Assembly: GCF_013044515.1 (NCBI RefSeq)
Contig: NZ_JABEPR010000008.1
Span: 1-64,000, forward strand
Direction: 5' to 3'
DNA from: Sphingomonas sp. ID1715
GTDB lineage: Bacteria; Pseudomonadota; Alphaproteobacteria; Sphingomonadales; Sphingomonadaceae
DNA: 64,000 nucleotides
Part shown: positions 35,518-49,055 of the stretch, in pieces
Position numbering within the stretch: the stretch's first letter is position 1
Layout: each line of letters begins with the position of its first letter
Notes under the pieces: model-generated
Seen by the model: only the letters and a program-made list of their open reading frames with translations
Database searches by the model: none
What the model was told of the DNA's origin: nothing
Made by a program: the position numbers and the translations under genes

Positions 35518-35562
35518 CAAATAGCGCGATCAGAACGCCGCCATTTAGCGCGAGCGTTTACA
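35516..35562 (-). repeat. right terminal inverted repeat
   Basis: 47 bases mirroring 32490-32536 with two mismatches. It overlaps the last two bases of the ATPase stop codon. Confidence 0.9.
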
Positions 35563-35831
35563 CAGGATAAGATCCATACCGTTTCCGGAACCACTTTCTT
35601 GTTTCCTCTTCGAAATTGGACTGTGCTGATGAGTTTGAGCGATGGTGGCTTCGCTCATACACTACGCGCTACCAGGCCCCTGCCCGTTTCTTAGGCTTAA
35701 CGTTGTAGCTCAAGACCCCGGGGGCTCAGCCTCCCTTCTCCGGTTCTTGCCGCTGCGCAAATCCCTCGATCTACCTGCCGCCGTCGTGTGGTCGCACGGC
35801 ATCATCCAAAGACCTATTTAGGCCGTCATGA
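35563..35831. other. non-coding stretch right of the transposon
   Basis: No reading frame with coding character, RNA gene or clear repeat is seen between the transposon end and the tyrosine recombinase stop. Confidence 0.5.
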
Positions 35832-37070
35832 CTAGCCAATCTTCGCCATAAGGCGCCCCGTCGCCCCCTGCTCTGCCGCGAGATTGCGATTATAAGCGAG
35901 CGGCATCCGCGGCGACTTCCACCGCAGCGCGTCCATGATGCCGGCCAAATCCTCCCCGCTGGCGAACAGGTCCTGATTGAGCCCGATCCGCGTCGAGTGC
36001 GCACTGATCCCCTTCAGCAACCGCGCCAGATCGTCCGCCGTCAAATCGGGCAGCGCGCCACGGTCGAACGCGCGGCCGATGATCGACCGAAAGATTGGTC
36101 CGATCGAGCCCGGGTGCAGCGCCACGGTGCCGATGTCATATTCGACGCGCGCCTTCACCGCCGGCTTGGACAGCGTCTTGCGCAGATCCCACGTCTCCCG
36201 GCCCGAGATGCTGTCGATCGGCCGACCGCGCACGGCTGCCCGCGCCTTGTAGCGCCGCACCTGCACCCGCCGGAACAGCGGCCCTGTCGTGATCCCCGCC
36301 GCTTCGGTCCACGCCGCGATCGCCGCGACGGTGCGCGGGCTGAGGTAGGCGGTCGCCCCCTCCCCGTCTTGATCGCCCTTATGACGCAGAATCTGCAGCA
36401 GCCGCGCTTCGGGATCGATCGCCTCCTCAATATGCTCAATGGCGACCGCCACCAGTTCGGAGGCGCGCAGCCCGGTGTCATAAGCGGCCGATAGCAGCGC
36501 CCGATCACGCAGCCCCGGCAGATCCTCGCCACAACTCTCGAGCAGCGCGCGGATGTTGAGCCCCCGCGCCTTGTCGCGCTCGACGTCGCGCACCGGGCCC
36601 TTGAACCGCAGCGGCCGCGCCTGCTTCTGCGCAGCCCCCTTCTCGCGGCGCACCGTCTGGAGCCGCAGCTTCACCAGCGGCGCCGGCGTCGGATCCTTGA
36701 GCTCGAGCAGCTGGTGGATCTTGGCGATCGACGCCTTGTAGCGGGATAGCGAGGCCGGCCGGCTCCCCTTCCCGGCCCGCGCGTCGAGATAATCGGCCAC
36801 GGTCTCGGGCGTGGCCGGCAGCGCGATCCGGTTGTTGCGCCTACACCACGCATCGAACGCCTCGACGTCGGACTTGAGCGCACGGATGCTATGGGGCGAT
36901 GAAGCGGCCTGATAGGCGGCGATCAGGCCCTCGTTGACGGTGATGCGCTCGCCGGCGCGCATCTGCACGATCGTCCACGCAAGGTCGGCCGGCGCCCTGA
37001 CGGCCGGCAGGACAGCCTCAGGCGGCGCTACGGGGATTTCTGGCCCTTCCCGGGCGGTTTCGGTGCTCAC
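35832..37070 (-). CDS. tyrosine recombinase/integrase
   Basis: 412 residues. A SAM-like N-terminal DNA-binding domain (FDAWCRRNNRIALPATPETVADYLDAR) is followed by the catalytic domain with arginine in YDTGLRASELV, the HxxR box AHSTRIG and the nucleophile tyrosine in LAYNRNLAA. It is a family-typical site-specific recombinase, perhaps of a transposon or integrative element. Divergent from tniA with 173 bp between. Codon use resembles the neighbours. Confidence 0.88.
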   Translation of the reverse strand: MSTETAREGPEIPVAPPEAVLPAVRAPADLAWTIVQMRAGERITVNEGLIAAYQAASSPHSIRALKSDVEAFDAWCRRNNRIALPATPETVADYLDARAGKGSRPASLSRYKASIAKIHQLLELKDPTPAPLVKLRLQTVRREKGAAQKQARPLRFKGPVRDVERDKARGLNIRALLESCGEDLPGLRDRALLSAAYDTGLRASELVAVAIEHIEEAIDPEARLLQILRHKGDQDGEGATAYLSPRTVAAIAAWTEAAGITTGPLFRRVQVRRYKARAAVRGRPIDSISGRETWDLRKTLSKPAVKARVEYDIGTVALHPGSIGPIFRSIIGRAFDRGALPDLTADDLARLLKGISAHSTRIGLNQDLFASGEDLAGIMDALRWKSPRMPLAYNRNLAAEQGATGRLMAKIG

Positions 37071-37243
37071 GACGCGCCTCGCTCCTCAGCTGTCAGCTTG
37101 ACCAAACCGACAGACCGAAATTGCTAGGTTTTTCAATCTTCATCTATCCCAAATACCTCCGGACTCTCGCCCGTCCATCCCGTTTCTGATACAATACCGG
37201 TGGACCCGGCAACACGAGTCCCTGGCAAGATCGGGGATAGGTC

Positions 37244-38899
37244 ATGGCCGAAACGGGCACAGCTCTTACGAGAGCGGATTCTACAGCCTGGAGCATTGCT
37301 TGCAATCGCGAGCCGGCTATTCGTTCGCTTGCCAGCCTGCCCAAGATTACCCGCGCCGCGATGTTGAATGCGAGCGCGGAGCTGGGCCTGAGCAGGTCGC
37401 GCGTTTTTGAGCTTGTCGCCCGCTATCGCGCAGAGCCCGTTACCAGCTCCCTGGTCGATCGGCCCGAAGGTTTTCCCAAAGGGCGTCGCCGATTGGCGCC
37501 GGAGATCGACCAGGTAGTCGCCTCCGAAATCGAGCGGTTCTACTTGACGCGCCCCAAGCCGACCCTCGCGCGATTGCTACGCGAGATTCGGCATGCCTGT
37601 TATGAACGCGGCCTTCGCGCCCCGACACGCAAGACCATCGCCGCGCGCGTTGCCGCGATTGACCGAGAACGCCTCACCAGGGCGCGCGACGGTGCGAAGG
37701 CTGCATCTGATCGATATCGACCCGTGACGCGATCTTACACTGCCGACTACCCGCTGCAGATCGTACAAATAGACCACACACCTGCCGATATCATCATCGT
37801 CGACGAGCATTTCCGCAAACCGCTTGGTCGACCAACGCTGACCCTTCAGATCGACGTAGCGACGCGGGTCATTCCGGGCTTCTACATCTCGCTTGAGAGA
37901 CCCTCAGCCACGTCTGTAGGCATGGCGATCCGCCATGCAGTCCTGCCGAAGGCAACCTGGCTTCAGGAGCGGGAGATCAACCTCGACTATCCCGTTTTCG
38001 GCATCCCCGAAACTCTGCATCTCGACAATGCCGCAGAGTTTCGGTCCCGGGCACTCGAGCGCGGCTGCGAGCAGCATGGCATCGACCTCAAGCACCGCCC
38101 CCGGCGCACGCCGCACTACGGTGGCCACATCGAACGCTTGATCGGAACCGCGGTCGGCGCCGTGCATCTCCTGCCCGGTACGACCTTTGCAAACATAAAG
38201 GCCAAAGGCGACTATGACGCCGAAGGCCGGGCCTGTATGACGCTGCGCGAGTTCGAGCAGTGGTTCGCGCTCGAAGTCGGCGTCTATCATGGCTCGATTC
38301 ACAGCGAGCTTGGCGTCCCGCCGCTCACGGCCTGGGCCGACGGGCTGGGCAACCGCGCTGATCCGCTCCGGCTCCCCGCCGATCCCGCTCGCTTCCTTTT
38401 CAACTTTCTCCCGTTCGAGATGCGGAAGGTCAGGCGCGAGGGGATCGAGCTGTTCCATGCGTTCTACTGGCATGGCAGTCTGGCCGGCCTCATCGCGAAC
38501 TGCGACCACAAGCTCCCGATCAAATATAATCCGCTCAACCTCTCGGCTGTTTACGTCGAGTTGTCCGATACCGAGCATTTGACGGTTCCGCTTCGTGATC
38601 GGCGACGGCCTGCCATCACGAAGTTCGAGCACGACCTTGCAGTGCGAGCACTGCGCGAGCGCGGGCGCCAGGCCGTCGACGAGCAATCGCTGTTTGACAT
38701 GGTGAACGAGCAGCGGCGCATCGTCCTCGAAGCGGCCCACAAGACCAAGACAGCGCGAAAATCCGCCCAGCGCATCGCCTATGCTCTGGAGGCTGGCCTT
38801 CCTCCTGCCACCGCAGCCCCTTCAATGGCTTTGCCGGTATCGTCCGAGCCGGAGGATAGCGCGCCTATCGTTCCATTCCAGATCGAGGAGCGACTATGA
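37244..38899 (+). CDS. tniA: TniA/TnsB-like DDE transposase
   Basis: 551 residues. N-terminal HTH segments (LNASAELGLSRSRVFELVARYRAE) precede a DDE core with VQIDHTPADI, LHLDNAAEF and GGHIERLIG, and a Mu-C-type beta-barrel (LPIKYNPLNLSAVYVEL). Longer than the two Mu-like transposases of the window and of the Tn5053/Tn402 type. It overlaps tniB by four bases. ATG 37244 has GGATAGGTC upstream. Confidence 0.92.
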   Translation: MAETGTALTRADSTAWSIACNREPAIRSLASLPKITRAAMLNASAELGLSRSRVFELVARYRAEPVTSSLVDRPEGFPKGRRRLAPEIDQVVASEIERFYLTRPKPTLARLLREIRHACYERGLRAPTRKTIAARVAAIDRERLTRARDGAKAASDRYRPVTRSYTADYPLQIVQIDHTPADIIIVDEHFRKPLGRPTLTLQIDVATRVIPGFYISLERPSATSVGMAIRHAVLPKATWLQEREINLDYPVFGIPETLHLDNAAEFRSRALERGCEQHGIDLKHRPRRTPHYGGHIERLIGTAVGAVHLLPGTTFANIKAKGDYDAEGRACMTLREFEQWFALEVGVYHGSIHSELGVPPLTAWADGLGNRADPLRLPADPARFLFNFLPFEMRKVRREGIELFHAFYWHGSLAGLIANCDHKLPIKYNPLNLSAVYVELSDTEHLTVPLRDRRRPAITKFEHDLAVRALRERGRQAVDEQSLFDMVNEQRRIVLEAAHKTKTARKSAQRIAYALEAGLPPATAAPSMALPVSSEPEDSAPIVPFQIEERL

Positions 38900-39819
38900 C
38901 CGACCTTTACGATCACCTGTTTCCGGCATATCGCGAGCAGGCAGGGCTATCCGACGACGAACGCATCGACTGGCTGAGACGCGATCGATGGCTATCGCTG
39001 CCACAATCCGAAGCCGCGCTCGGCAGGCTAGAAGATCTGCTGACCTATCCCCCGCGCGGCCGCATGCCCTGCCTCCTGCTTTTCGGTTCCACTGGTATGG
39101 GCAAAAGCGAGATCCTCAATCGCTTCGCAGAGCTGCACGCAACCCGGTATGATAAAGGCGCCGGCCTTAGGATCATGCCTGTCGTCAAGGTGCAGATGCC
39201 GCCACAGCCTACCGAGGACGAGTTCTACACCGAGCTTATGCTGGCGATGAACTACTCCGAGTTCGACCATATCTCCCTGCGATCACTGCGCTCTCTGGCT
39301 CGTCGCACCCTTGGGGAATTCGGGACGAAGGTGCTGGTCCTCGACGAAATCGACAAGATGCTGGCAGGCTCGCCGCGCCAACAGCGGATTTTTCTCAACA
39401 CCATTCGCTTTCTGACCAACGACCTCAGAATCCCGATCGTGTGCGCGGGCACCGAAGATGCACGTATCGCGATACTCACCGATCCTAATCTCGCCGACCG
39501 CTTCGCCGCCTTCGAGCTGTCTCCATGGCGCAACGATCACGCCCTGCGCCAGCTCATGGCGAGCTTCGCCGGTCTGCTGCCCTTGCGCCGCCCTTCCCTG
39601 CTCGATGAACCTGATGTCCGCCAGCGCGTCATCGCATTGAGCGAGGGCGTGACAGGCCGAATATTCCGATTGATGGAGGCTGTCGCAATCGCGGCGATCC
39701 GAAGCGGCCGCGAGATGATCGACGCCGACAGCTTCGATGATGAGCAACTATTGCTCCCGCTCGTCTCGATGCAAGTCATCGCCAGTACCAAGCGGGCGTT
39801 GCGGCGCCGTGCGGCATGA
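38896..39819 (+). CDS. tniB: TniB-like AAA ATPase
   Basis: 307 residues: Walker A in FGSTGMGKSEIL, Walker B VLVLDEIDKM, sensor region IPIVCAGTEDA, and AAA lid near EGVTGRIFRLMEAV. It regulates target selection for TniA. Four-base overlap with tniA and an 11-base overlap with tniQ show one operon. Confidence 0.92.
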   Translation: MTDLYDHLFPAYREQAGLSDDERIDWLRRDRWLSLPQSEAALGRLEDLLTYPPRGRMPCLLLFGSTGMGKSEILNRFAELHATRYDKGAGLRIMPVVKVQMPPQPTEDEFYTELMLAMNYSEFDHISLRSLRSLARRTLGEFGTKVLVLDEIDKMLAGSPRQQRIFLNTIRFLTNDLRIPIVCAGTEDARIAILTDPNLADRFAAFELSPWRNDHALRQLMASFAGLLPLRRPSLLDEPDVRQRVIALSEGVTGRIFRLMEAVAIAAIRSGREMIDADSFDDEQLLLPLVSMQVIASTKRALRRRAA

Positions 39820-40999
39820 ATATCCTTTCGCTGACGAACTGCTGACGTCCTGGCACGCGCGTCAGCGCCATTCCCGCCGAGGGCGAGGGCTACCGGCGCC
39901 AAAGGCTGTCCGAGATCGCATGGGCGACTGGCGCCACCCGGATATTCGCCCGACAATGGCCTGGATCAATGCGACTGCCGACGACCTCAACGTGTCGGCA
40001 GCGCGCTTGGTCGAACATAGTCTCGCGAAACATTATCCCGCTTTGCCGCCCGATTTTCTGGCCTGGGAACACCTCCCAGGGTCAGCCAGTTCTACCGGGC
40101 TGATCCCGATACCACGGTTGCACGTCAGTTGGTGCAGCCGGTGTCTCGCGGAAGATTTCGCATCCGACCGGCCAGCACACGTCCGGCGTCAGTGGGTGCT
40201 GGCCGCCGTGGGCTTTTGCCATCGGCACCGCTGGCCGCTGGAGGATCGTTGCAATGGTTGCGGGTCGCGGACATGGCGATTTGCGATGCCCGCGCGCGGT
40301 CCGCTGCGGATGATTTGCGAAGCCTGCTGGCAACCGATGGAAAGAACCTCGGCGCCGGCCCTTTATGCCGGGAAGGATACCCGGGTTCGCTGGGATCATA
40401 TCATTGCGTTCGAGCAGCAATGCATGGGCGCGATTAGGGGTAGGACCCCTGACCAGTTCCGCTTCAACTTCACGTCGGCCGGCCAACTCCTCAACGAGGT
40501 TCGAGACGTTTGCAGCCTCCTGACCAAGAAGCCGCCAAACGACGAATATTGGTGGTGCAGGACACGGAATATCGCGCTGAACGATTTCGCGTGCGATGCG
40601 ATGACGCCCGGTTACATCGGTCTCCAATTCTATTCGAGCGACACTCGCAACCCGCTGGCCACCGCATCGCCGCTCCTGCGCCGGTGCCTGCTTGCCGCCG
40701 CTTGCGGCATCATCGAAACCAATCCCGATGTAGGTGCCGCGCTTTTTGGTCCTGAAGCACCGCCAGCGATCGAAAGGTTCATAGCCAGGACAGATCGCGG
40801 CGGGCTCGATCGCTTGCTGATGGCAGACGGCCACTGGTCTTCCGCCTTTATCCTTCAGATCAAAGCCGCACGAGAGCGAATGGCTCGCCGGTTCATGATC
40901 TCAAAGCTGGAAGCGGCGCATCGAGCGATACGCAACGCATTCGCGCATTCATCGTCCAACGAACAAACCAAATTTAACCGTTCCACCGGCCAAATCTGA
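39809..40999 (+). CDS. tniQ: TniQ-like transposition accessory protein
   Basis: 396 residues from GTG 39809, inside the end of tniB. The family opening FADELLTSWHARQ is present, and zinc ligands follow in CSRCLAEDF and CHRHRWPLEDRCNGCG, then a second cluster CEACW. TniQ is needed for transposition or target choice in Tn5053 and Tn7-like systems. No resolvase with this set is adjacent, and clear TGT-type ends were not identified. Confidence 0.88.
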   Translation: MRHEYPFADELLTSWHARQRHSRRGRGLPAPKAVRDRMGDWRHPDIRPTMAWINATADDLNVSAARLVEHSLAKHYPALPPDFLAWEHLPGSASSTGLIPIPRLHVSWCSRCLAEDFASDRPAHVRRQWVLAAVGFCHRHRWPLEDRCNGCGSRTWRFAMPARGPLRMICEACWQPMERTSAPALYAGKDTRVRWDHIIAFEQQCMGAIRGRTPDQFRFNFTSAGQLLNEVRDVCSLLTKKPPNDEYWWCRTRNIALNDFACDAMTPGYIGLQFYSSDTRNPLATASPLLRRCLLAAACGIIETNPDVGAALFGPEAPPAIERFIARTDRGGLDRLLMADGHWSSAFILQIKAARERMARRFMISKLEAAHRAIRNAFAHSSSNEQTKFNRSTGQI

Positions 41000-41062
41000 T
41001 TCCATGTCGTGGGAAGTAGTTCCTGATTGAGCCACCGCCCTTCACCGGCTAGAACCCCATCC

Positions 41063-41476
41063 ATGCGCATTTCGAGGCTCTTCCTCGCGAACCGGTTTTG
41101 GGCGATGCTTTGTATCGCCTTGGCCGTCGTCTTCGCCGGCACCTCGCTCTCCACGTCTATCGACAAGATCCAGCATGCGCCGGGTGTTTCGTTCGAACAC
41201 GACCATTCCTTGTTCAGCGAAACTTCCATCATACAAGACCATGCCGACGATCATCACGCGCCCCAACCCGGCGACAAAGATCCGGCCGACCATCTGCCCG
41301 GCAGCCATCACCATCATGGCGATGGCGGATCGGCTGTACCGGTGACGGCTGCAGCGGAGGCTGCTCAACTCGTCTTGTCCGGCGCGCTGCATGGGTTTGC
41401 GCCGGATAACCAGACACCAAGCTTGCGCATTTCCGGCCCCGAACGACCTCCCAAGAGCCTCGCGGTCCCAAGCTGA
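41063..41476 (+). CDS. small exported His-rich protein at head of second czc operon
   Basis: 137 residues from ATG 41063. A hydrophobic N-terminus (FWAMLCIALAVVFAGTSL) is followed by clusters of histidine and aspartate (FEHDHSLF, HADDHHAPQ, GSHHHHGDGG) and a C-terminus with ERPPKS. It is like the proteins at 27604-27933 and 50473-50799. It lies 59 bp before czcC and was probably made to bind metal in the periplasm. Confidence 0.72.
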   Translation: MRISRLFLANRFWAMLCIALAVVFAGTSLSTSIDKIQHAPGVSFEHDHSLFSETSIIQDHADDHHAPQPGDKDPADHLPGSHHHHGDGGSAVPVTAAAEAAQLVLSGALHGFAPDNQTPSLRISGPERPPKSLAVPS

Positions 41477-41535
41477 GCCGCCGCGTCACATGAGGCGCGG
41501 CATCTGCCACGCCTGCTCGTGAGACCGTCTCTGTC

Positions 41536-42815
41536 ATGTTTTCCCTTCTTGTTGCGCGCCCATCGGCGCGTCTGCGGCGCACGCTTGCGATAAGCGCAGC
41601 GCTGGCCACATTGTCCGCGCCTTCGATCGGCGCGGCGCAGACCCTCAGCCTGTCCGATGCGTTGTCGCGCGTCGCGTCCGGCGATCCTTCCGTTGCGGCC
41701 AATGCCGCGCGGCTCCAGGCGGCTGATGCCGCCATCACCCAGGCCGATGTGCGGCCGCGTGATGTCGTCGGCGTCGATGTCGAGGATTTCATGGGCACCG
41801 GCCCCTATTCTCCAGTCGATCGCTCCCAGACAACCGCATGGTATGAACGCACCTGGGAACGCGGCGGCAAACGCGAGGCCCGCATCGGCGCCGCCCGTTC
41901 CGATCTCGACGCGACCTCGACACGCAATCGCCTTCGGATGCTCGATCTCATGGCGCAGGTCCAAGCCGCATGGGTCGAGGCGCTGGCGGCCGAAGCGGCG
42001 ATCCCGATCGCGCAGCAACGGCTTGCCGCTGCCCAGCGCGTCGAAGCGGAGACTGCCCGGCGCGTGGACCGCGCGCTCGATCCGCTGTTCGCCGGCGAAC
42101 GGGCCAAAACCGCCGTGGCGCAAGCGCGGATCGCGCTCGACCAGGCACGAGAGAACGCCCGCATCGCGCGCGCCACGCTCGCTTCCTGGTGGGGCGGCGG
42201 CGCCGACTACAGCCTCGACACGGCGCCTTTCGCCAGCGTGGACGCGGCTATGGCGCCGGACGATGACAGCCCTGACATCGCGCTGCTCGCCGCCGAGCGT
42301 GATGCGGCAGGCGCGCGGGTCCGGCTCGCCGAGACCGGCAATGTCTCCGACCCGACCGCGCGCGTGGGCCTGCGCCATTTCGGTCAAGGCAATGACGTCG
42401 CCATCATGATCGGCGGGTCGATCCCGCTGGGCAGCCGGTCAGCAAATCGCGGCAATGTCGCGCGCGCCAATGCCGAAGCCCAGGCGGCCGAGGCCGAGAT
42501 CGCGGTGGTGCGAGCGCAAATCCGCCGCGACGTCGACCGGCTTGTGGCCGAGCGCGCGGCGCTTGCCACCGAGATCGCCCGGATCGACCGGGAGGTGCTG
42601 CCCAGTGCTGAACGCGCCGTGATGCTGGTGCGCGATGGCTTCGCGCGTGGCGGCACGGCTTTCACCTTCCTCGAAATCAACCAGGCGAGCCAAGCCCTGA
42701 CCGACGCGCGCTCGCGCCGGGTCGAGCTGCTGCGCCGCTTCCACCTCGCAGGCGTCCGTCTCGACCGGCTGACCGGCCGCCATGCTCCCCTTCTTGCCAG
42801 CGCGGAGAACCGCTG

Positions 42816-42816
<1 letters not shown>
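41536..42816 (+). CDS. czcC: RND outer-membrane factor (CzcC-like), second set
   Basis: 426 residues with a signal peptide ending near IGAAQT and OEP helical repeats (NAARLQAADAAITQADVRP; ARGGTAFTFLEINQASQALTDARSRR). It forms the outer-membrane channel for the pump encoded next. The stop overlaps the czcB start (TGATG). Sequence differs strongly from the first CzcC, so the two operons are not a recent duplication. Confidence 0.92.
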
Positions 42817-47262
<4,446 letters not shown>

Positions 47263-47269
47263 CCCCATG

Positions 47270-47302
47270 CCGCTCCCATGCGCCGACCGCGCATGGGAGC
47301 GG
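47270..47302 (+). promoter_or_regulatory. perfect 14-bp hairpin after second czcA
   Basis: CCGCTCCCATGCGC pairs with GCGCATGGGAGCGG around a 5-base loop. No U-run follows, so it is unlikely to be a full intrinsic terminator. It lies between czcA and the MFS gene, mirroring the hairpin after the first czcA. Confidence 0.75.
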
Positions 47303-47322
47303 ACCCACCAAGGATACCCGCC

Positions 47323-48654
47323 ATGCTTTCGGTTCTCGCCAATCGGACCTATCGCCATCTGTTCCTGGCGCAGATCATCGCGCTGGTCGGCACCGGCCTC
47401 GCCACGGTCGCGCTCGGCCTCCTTGCCTACGACATCGCCGGGGCCGATGCGGGCGCGGTGCTCGGCACCGCGATGGCGATCAAGATGGTCGCCTATATCG
47501 GCGTCGCTCCCATCGTTGGCGCCTATGCGAGCCGCCTGCCGCGCCGCAGCTTCCTAGTGGCGATGGACGTGATCCGCGGGCTGGTGGCGCTCGCGCTGCC
47601 GTTCGTCAGCGAGGTCTGGCAAGTCTATATGCTGATCTTCGTGCTGCAATCGGCCTCGGCCGGGTTCACGCCGACCTTCCAGGCCACCATCCCCGACGTG
47701 CTGCCGGATGAGAAGGATTATACCAACGCGCTGTCGCTCTCGCGGCTCGCCTACGACATGGAGAGCCTGACCAGCCCGATGCTCGCCGCCGCGCTGCTGA
47801 CGGTGATGAATTTCCACTGGCTGTTCTCGGGCACCGCGATCGGGTTTGCCTGCTCGGCGCTGCTGGTGCTGACCACCGTGCTGCCGCGCTCCGCCGCCAA
47901 ACCGAAGGGCGGAATTTACGACAACACGACGCGGGGCGCCCGGCTCTATCTCAAGACGCCCCGTCTGCGTGGGCTGCTGGCGGTAACGCTTGCCGCCGCC
48001 GCCGCGAGCGCGATGGTGATCGTCAATACGCCGGTGCTGGTGCAGGCGGCGCTGGGGCGCGGGCAAAGCGCGGTGGCGGTCACGCTCGCCGCGTTCGGCG
48101 GCGGCTCGATGCTGGCGGCGCTGCTGCTGCCGCGCCTGCTCGAAAAGCTCCCTGACCGCACGGTGATGCTGTCGGCGGCAACCGCAATGACGCTGGCGCT
48201 CGCCGCCCTGGCTGTCTCCTGGGGCGGCCATGCGTCACCCAGCTATTGGGGGGTGATCCTTGCGGGCTGGCTGGTGCTCGGCATCGCCTATTCGGCGAGC
48301 ATCACGCCGGGCGGCCGCCTGCTGCGCCGCTCATCGGGCGCCGAAGATCGCCCCGCGCTGTTCGCCGCGCAGTTTGCGCTCAGCCATGTGTGCTGGCTCG
48401 TCGCCTATCCGCTCGCCGGCCAGACCGGCGCGCTGGGCGGCATGGGCCTCGCGTTCGCGGCCGCCGCCATATTGGGGCTGCTTGGCACCATTACCGCGTT
48501 CCTGATCTGGCCGAGGGACGACCCCGAAGTGGTGGCGCATGACCATGACGGCCTGCCGCCCGACCATCCCCATCTGGTCGAAGGCCACCCGGAGGGCCGC
48601 ACCGCCCATGCGTTCATGATCGACGAGCTGCATCCGCACTGGCCGATCCGCTAG
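47323..48654 (+). CDS. MFS transporter with His-rich C-terminal tail
   Basis: 443 residues, about twelve helices, with the MFS loop motif as GAYASRLPRRSFLVAMD. The last 40 residues are rich in histidine and acid (VAHDHDGLPPDHPHLVEGHPEG), which suggests cytoplasmic metal binding. ATG 47323 follows AAGGAT. Positioned after czcCBA and before a terminator, it is likely part of the same response. Substrate is unknown; metal or metal-chelate efflux is the inference. Confidence 0.87.
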   Translation: MLSVLANRTYRHLFLAQIIALVGTGLATVALGLLAYDIAGADAGAVLGTAMAIKMVAYIGVAPIVGAYASRLPRRSFLVAMDVIRGLVALALPFVSEVWQVYMLIFVLQSASAGFTPTFQATIPDVLPDEKDYTNALSLSRLAYDMESLTSPMLAAALLTVMNFHWLFSGTAIGFACSALLVLTTVLPRSAAKPKGGIYDNTTRGARLYLKTPRLRGLLAVTLAAAAASAMVIVNTPVLVQAALGRGQSAVAVTLAAFGGGSMLAALLLPRLLEKLPDRTVMLSAATAMTLALAALAVSWGGHASPSYWGVILAGWLVLGIAYSASITPGGRLLRRSSGAEDRPALFAAQFALSHVCWLVAYPLAGQTGALGGMGLAFAAAAILGLLGTITAFLIWPRDDPEVVAHDHDGLPPDHPHLVEGHPEGRTAHAFMIDELHPHWPIR

Positions 48655-48658
48655 GATT

Positions 48659-48690
48659 GGGGACGCCGGGGGATAGCCCCGGCGTCCCTC
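48659..48690. terminator. bidirectional terminator between convergent genes
   Basis: GGGACGCCGGGG and CCCCGGCGTCCC form a 12-bp perfect stem with a short loop in the 41-bp gap between the MFS stop and the convergent DUF6488-like stop. Its symmetry and place fit termination from both sides, though it lacks a long U-run. Confidence 0.6.
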
Positions 48691-48695
48691 GGAAA

Positions 48696-49025
48696 TCAGG
48701 GCTGGCGGAAGTCGCCCGAGACGAACTGGCCGTCCGTCGTCAGCACGACATGGAACAGCTTGCGCGCCGGGTCGGATTCCGCGTCGTTGCGGAAGGTCAC
48801 GATCGTCTGGCGCTGGCCCCGGCTGGTCCGCTCGCGCGTGCCGGCCACGGTTGCCCGCGACCAGCTCGCCGGCAGTTTCGCCTGGCTGACGAGCCGGATC
48901 ACATTGTCGCGGGCGGTCTGCTGGGGCGTGCGCGCCTCATGCTCCTCGTCGTCATGGTCGGGATGGGCGAGCGCCGGGCCGGCATGGAGCGCGAAGGCGG
49001 CAAGAGCAATAAGAGCAATACGCAT
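48696..49025 (-). CDS. small periplasmic DUF6488-like protein
   Basis: 109 residues with a signal peptide cleaved at ALAHP, a short His/Asp/Glu stretch (HPDHDDEEHEA), then a compact domain (NVIRLVSQAKLPASWSRATV ... FHVVLTTDGQFVSGDFRQP). Proteins of this pattern occur in metal-efflux clusters of sphingomonads. A metal-chaperone role is inferred. It is the last gene of the minus-strand group that starts at 50799. Confidence 0.75.
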   Translation of the reverse strand: MRIALIALAAFALHAGPALAHPDHDDEEHEARTPQQTARDNVIRLVSQAKLPASWSRATVAGTRERTSRGQRQTIVTFRNDAESDPARKLFHVVLTTDGQFVSGDFRQP

Positions 49026-49055
49026 GGTGATGTCCTTTCAGAATGAAGTGAGATG

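Larger units (their letters stand above)
32490..35562. mobile_element. complete transposon with 47-bp inverted repeats
   Basis: The ends are 47-bp inverted repeats (32490-32536 and 35516-35562) that begin TGTAAACGCTCGCG and differ at two positions. Inside are a resolvase on one strand and, divergent from it, a DDE transposase and AAA ATPase. This resembles Tn552/Tn5053-type transposons (TGT ends, transposase plus ATPase plus resolvase) but without tniQ. The 5-bp flanks (AACGG and CAGGA) do not match, so the target duplication is lost or the insertion has been rearranged. No cargo genes. Confidence 0.88.

Noticed and set aside
32485-35567. Target-site duplication of the 47-bp-IR transposon
   Set aside because: The flanking five bases (AACGG left, CAGGA right) do not match.
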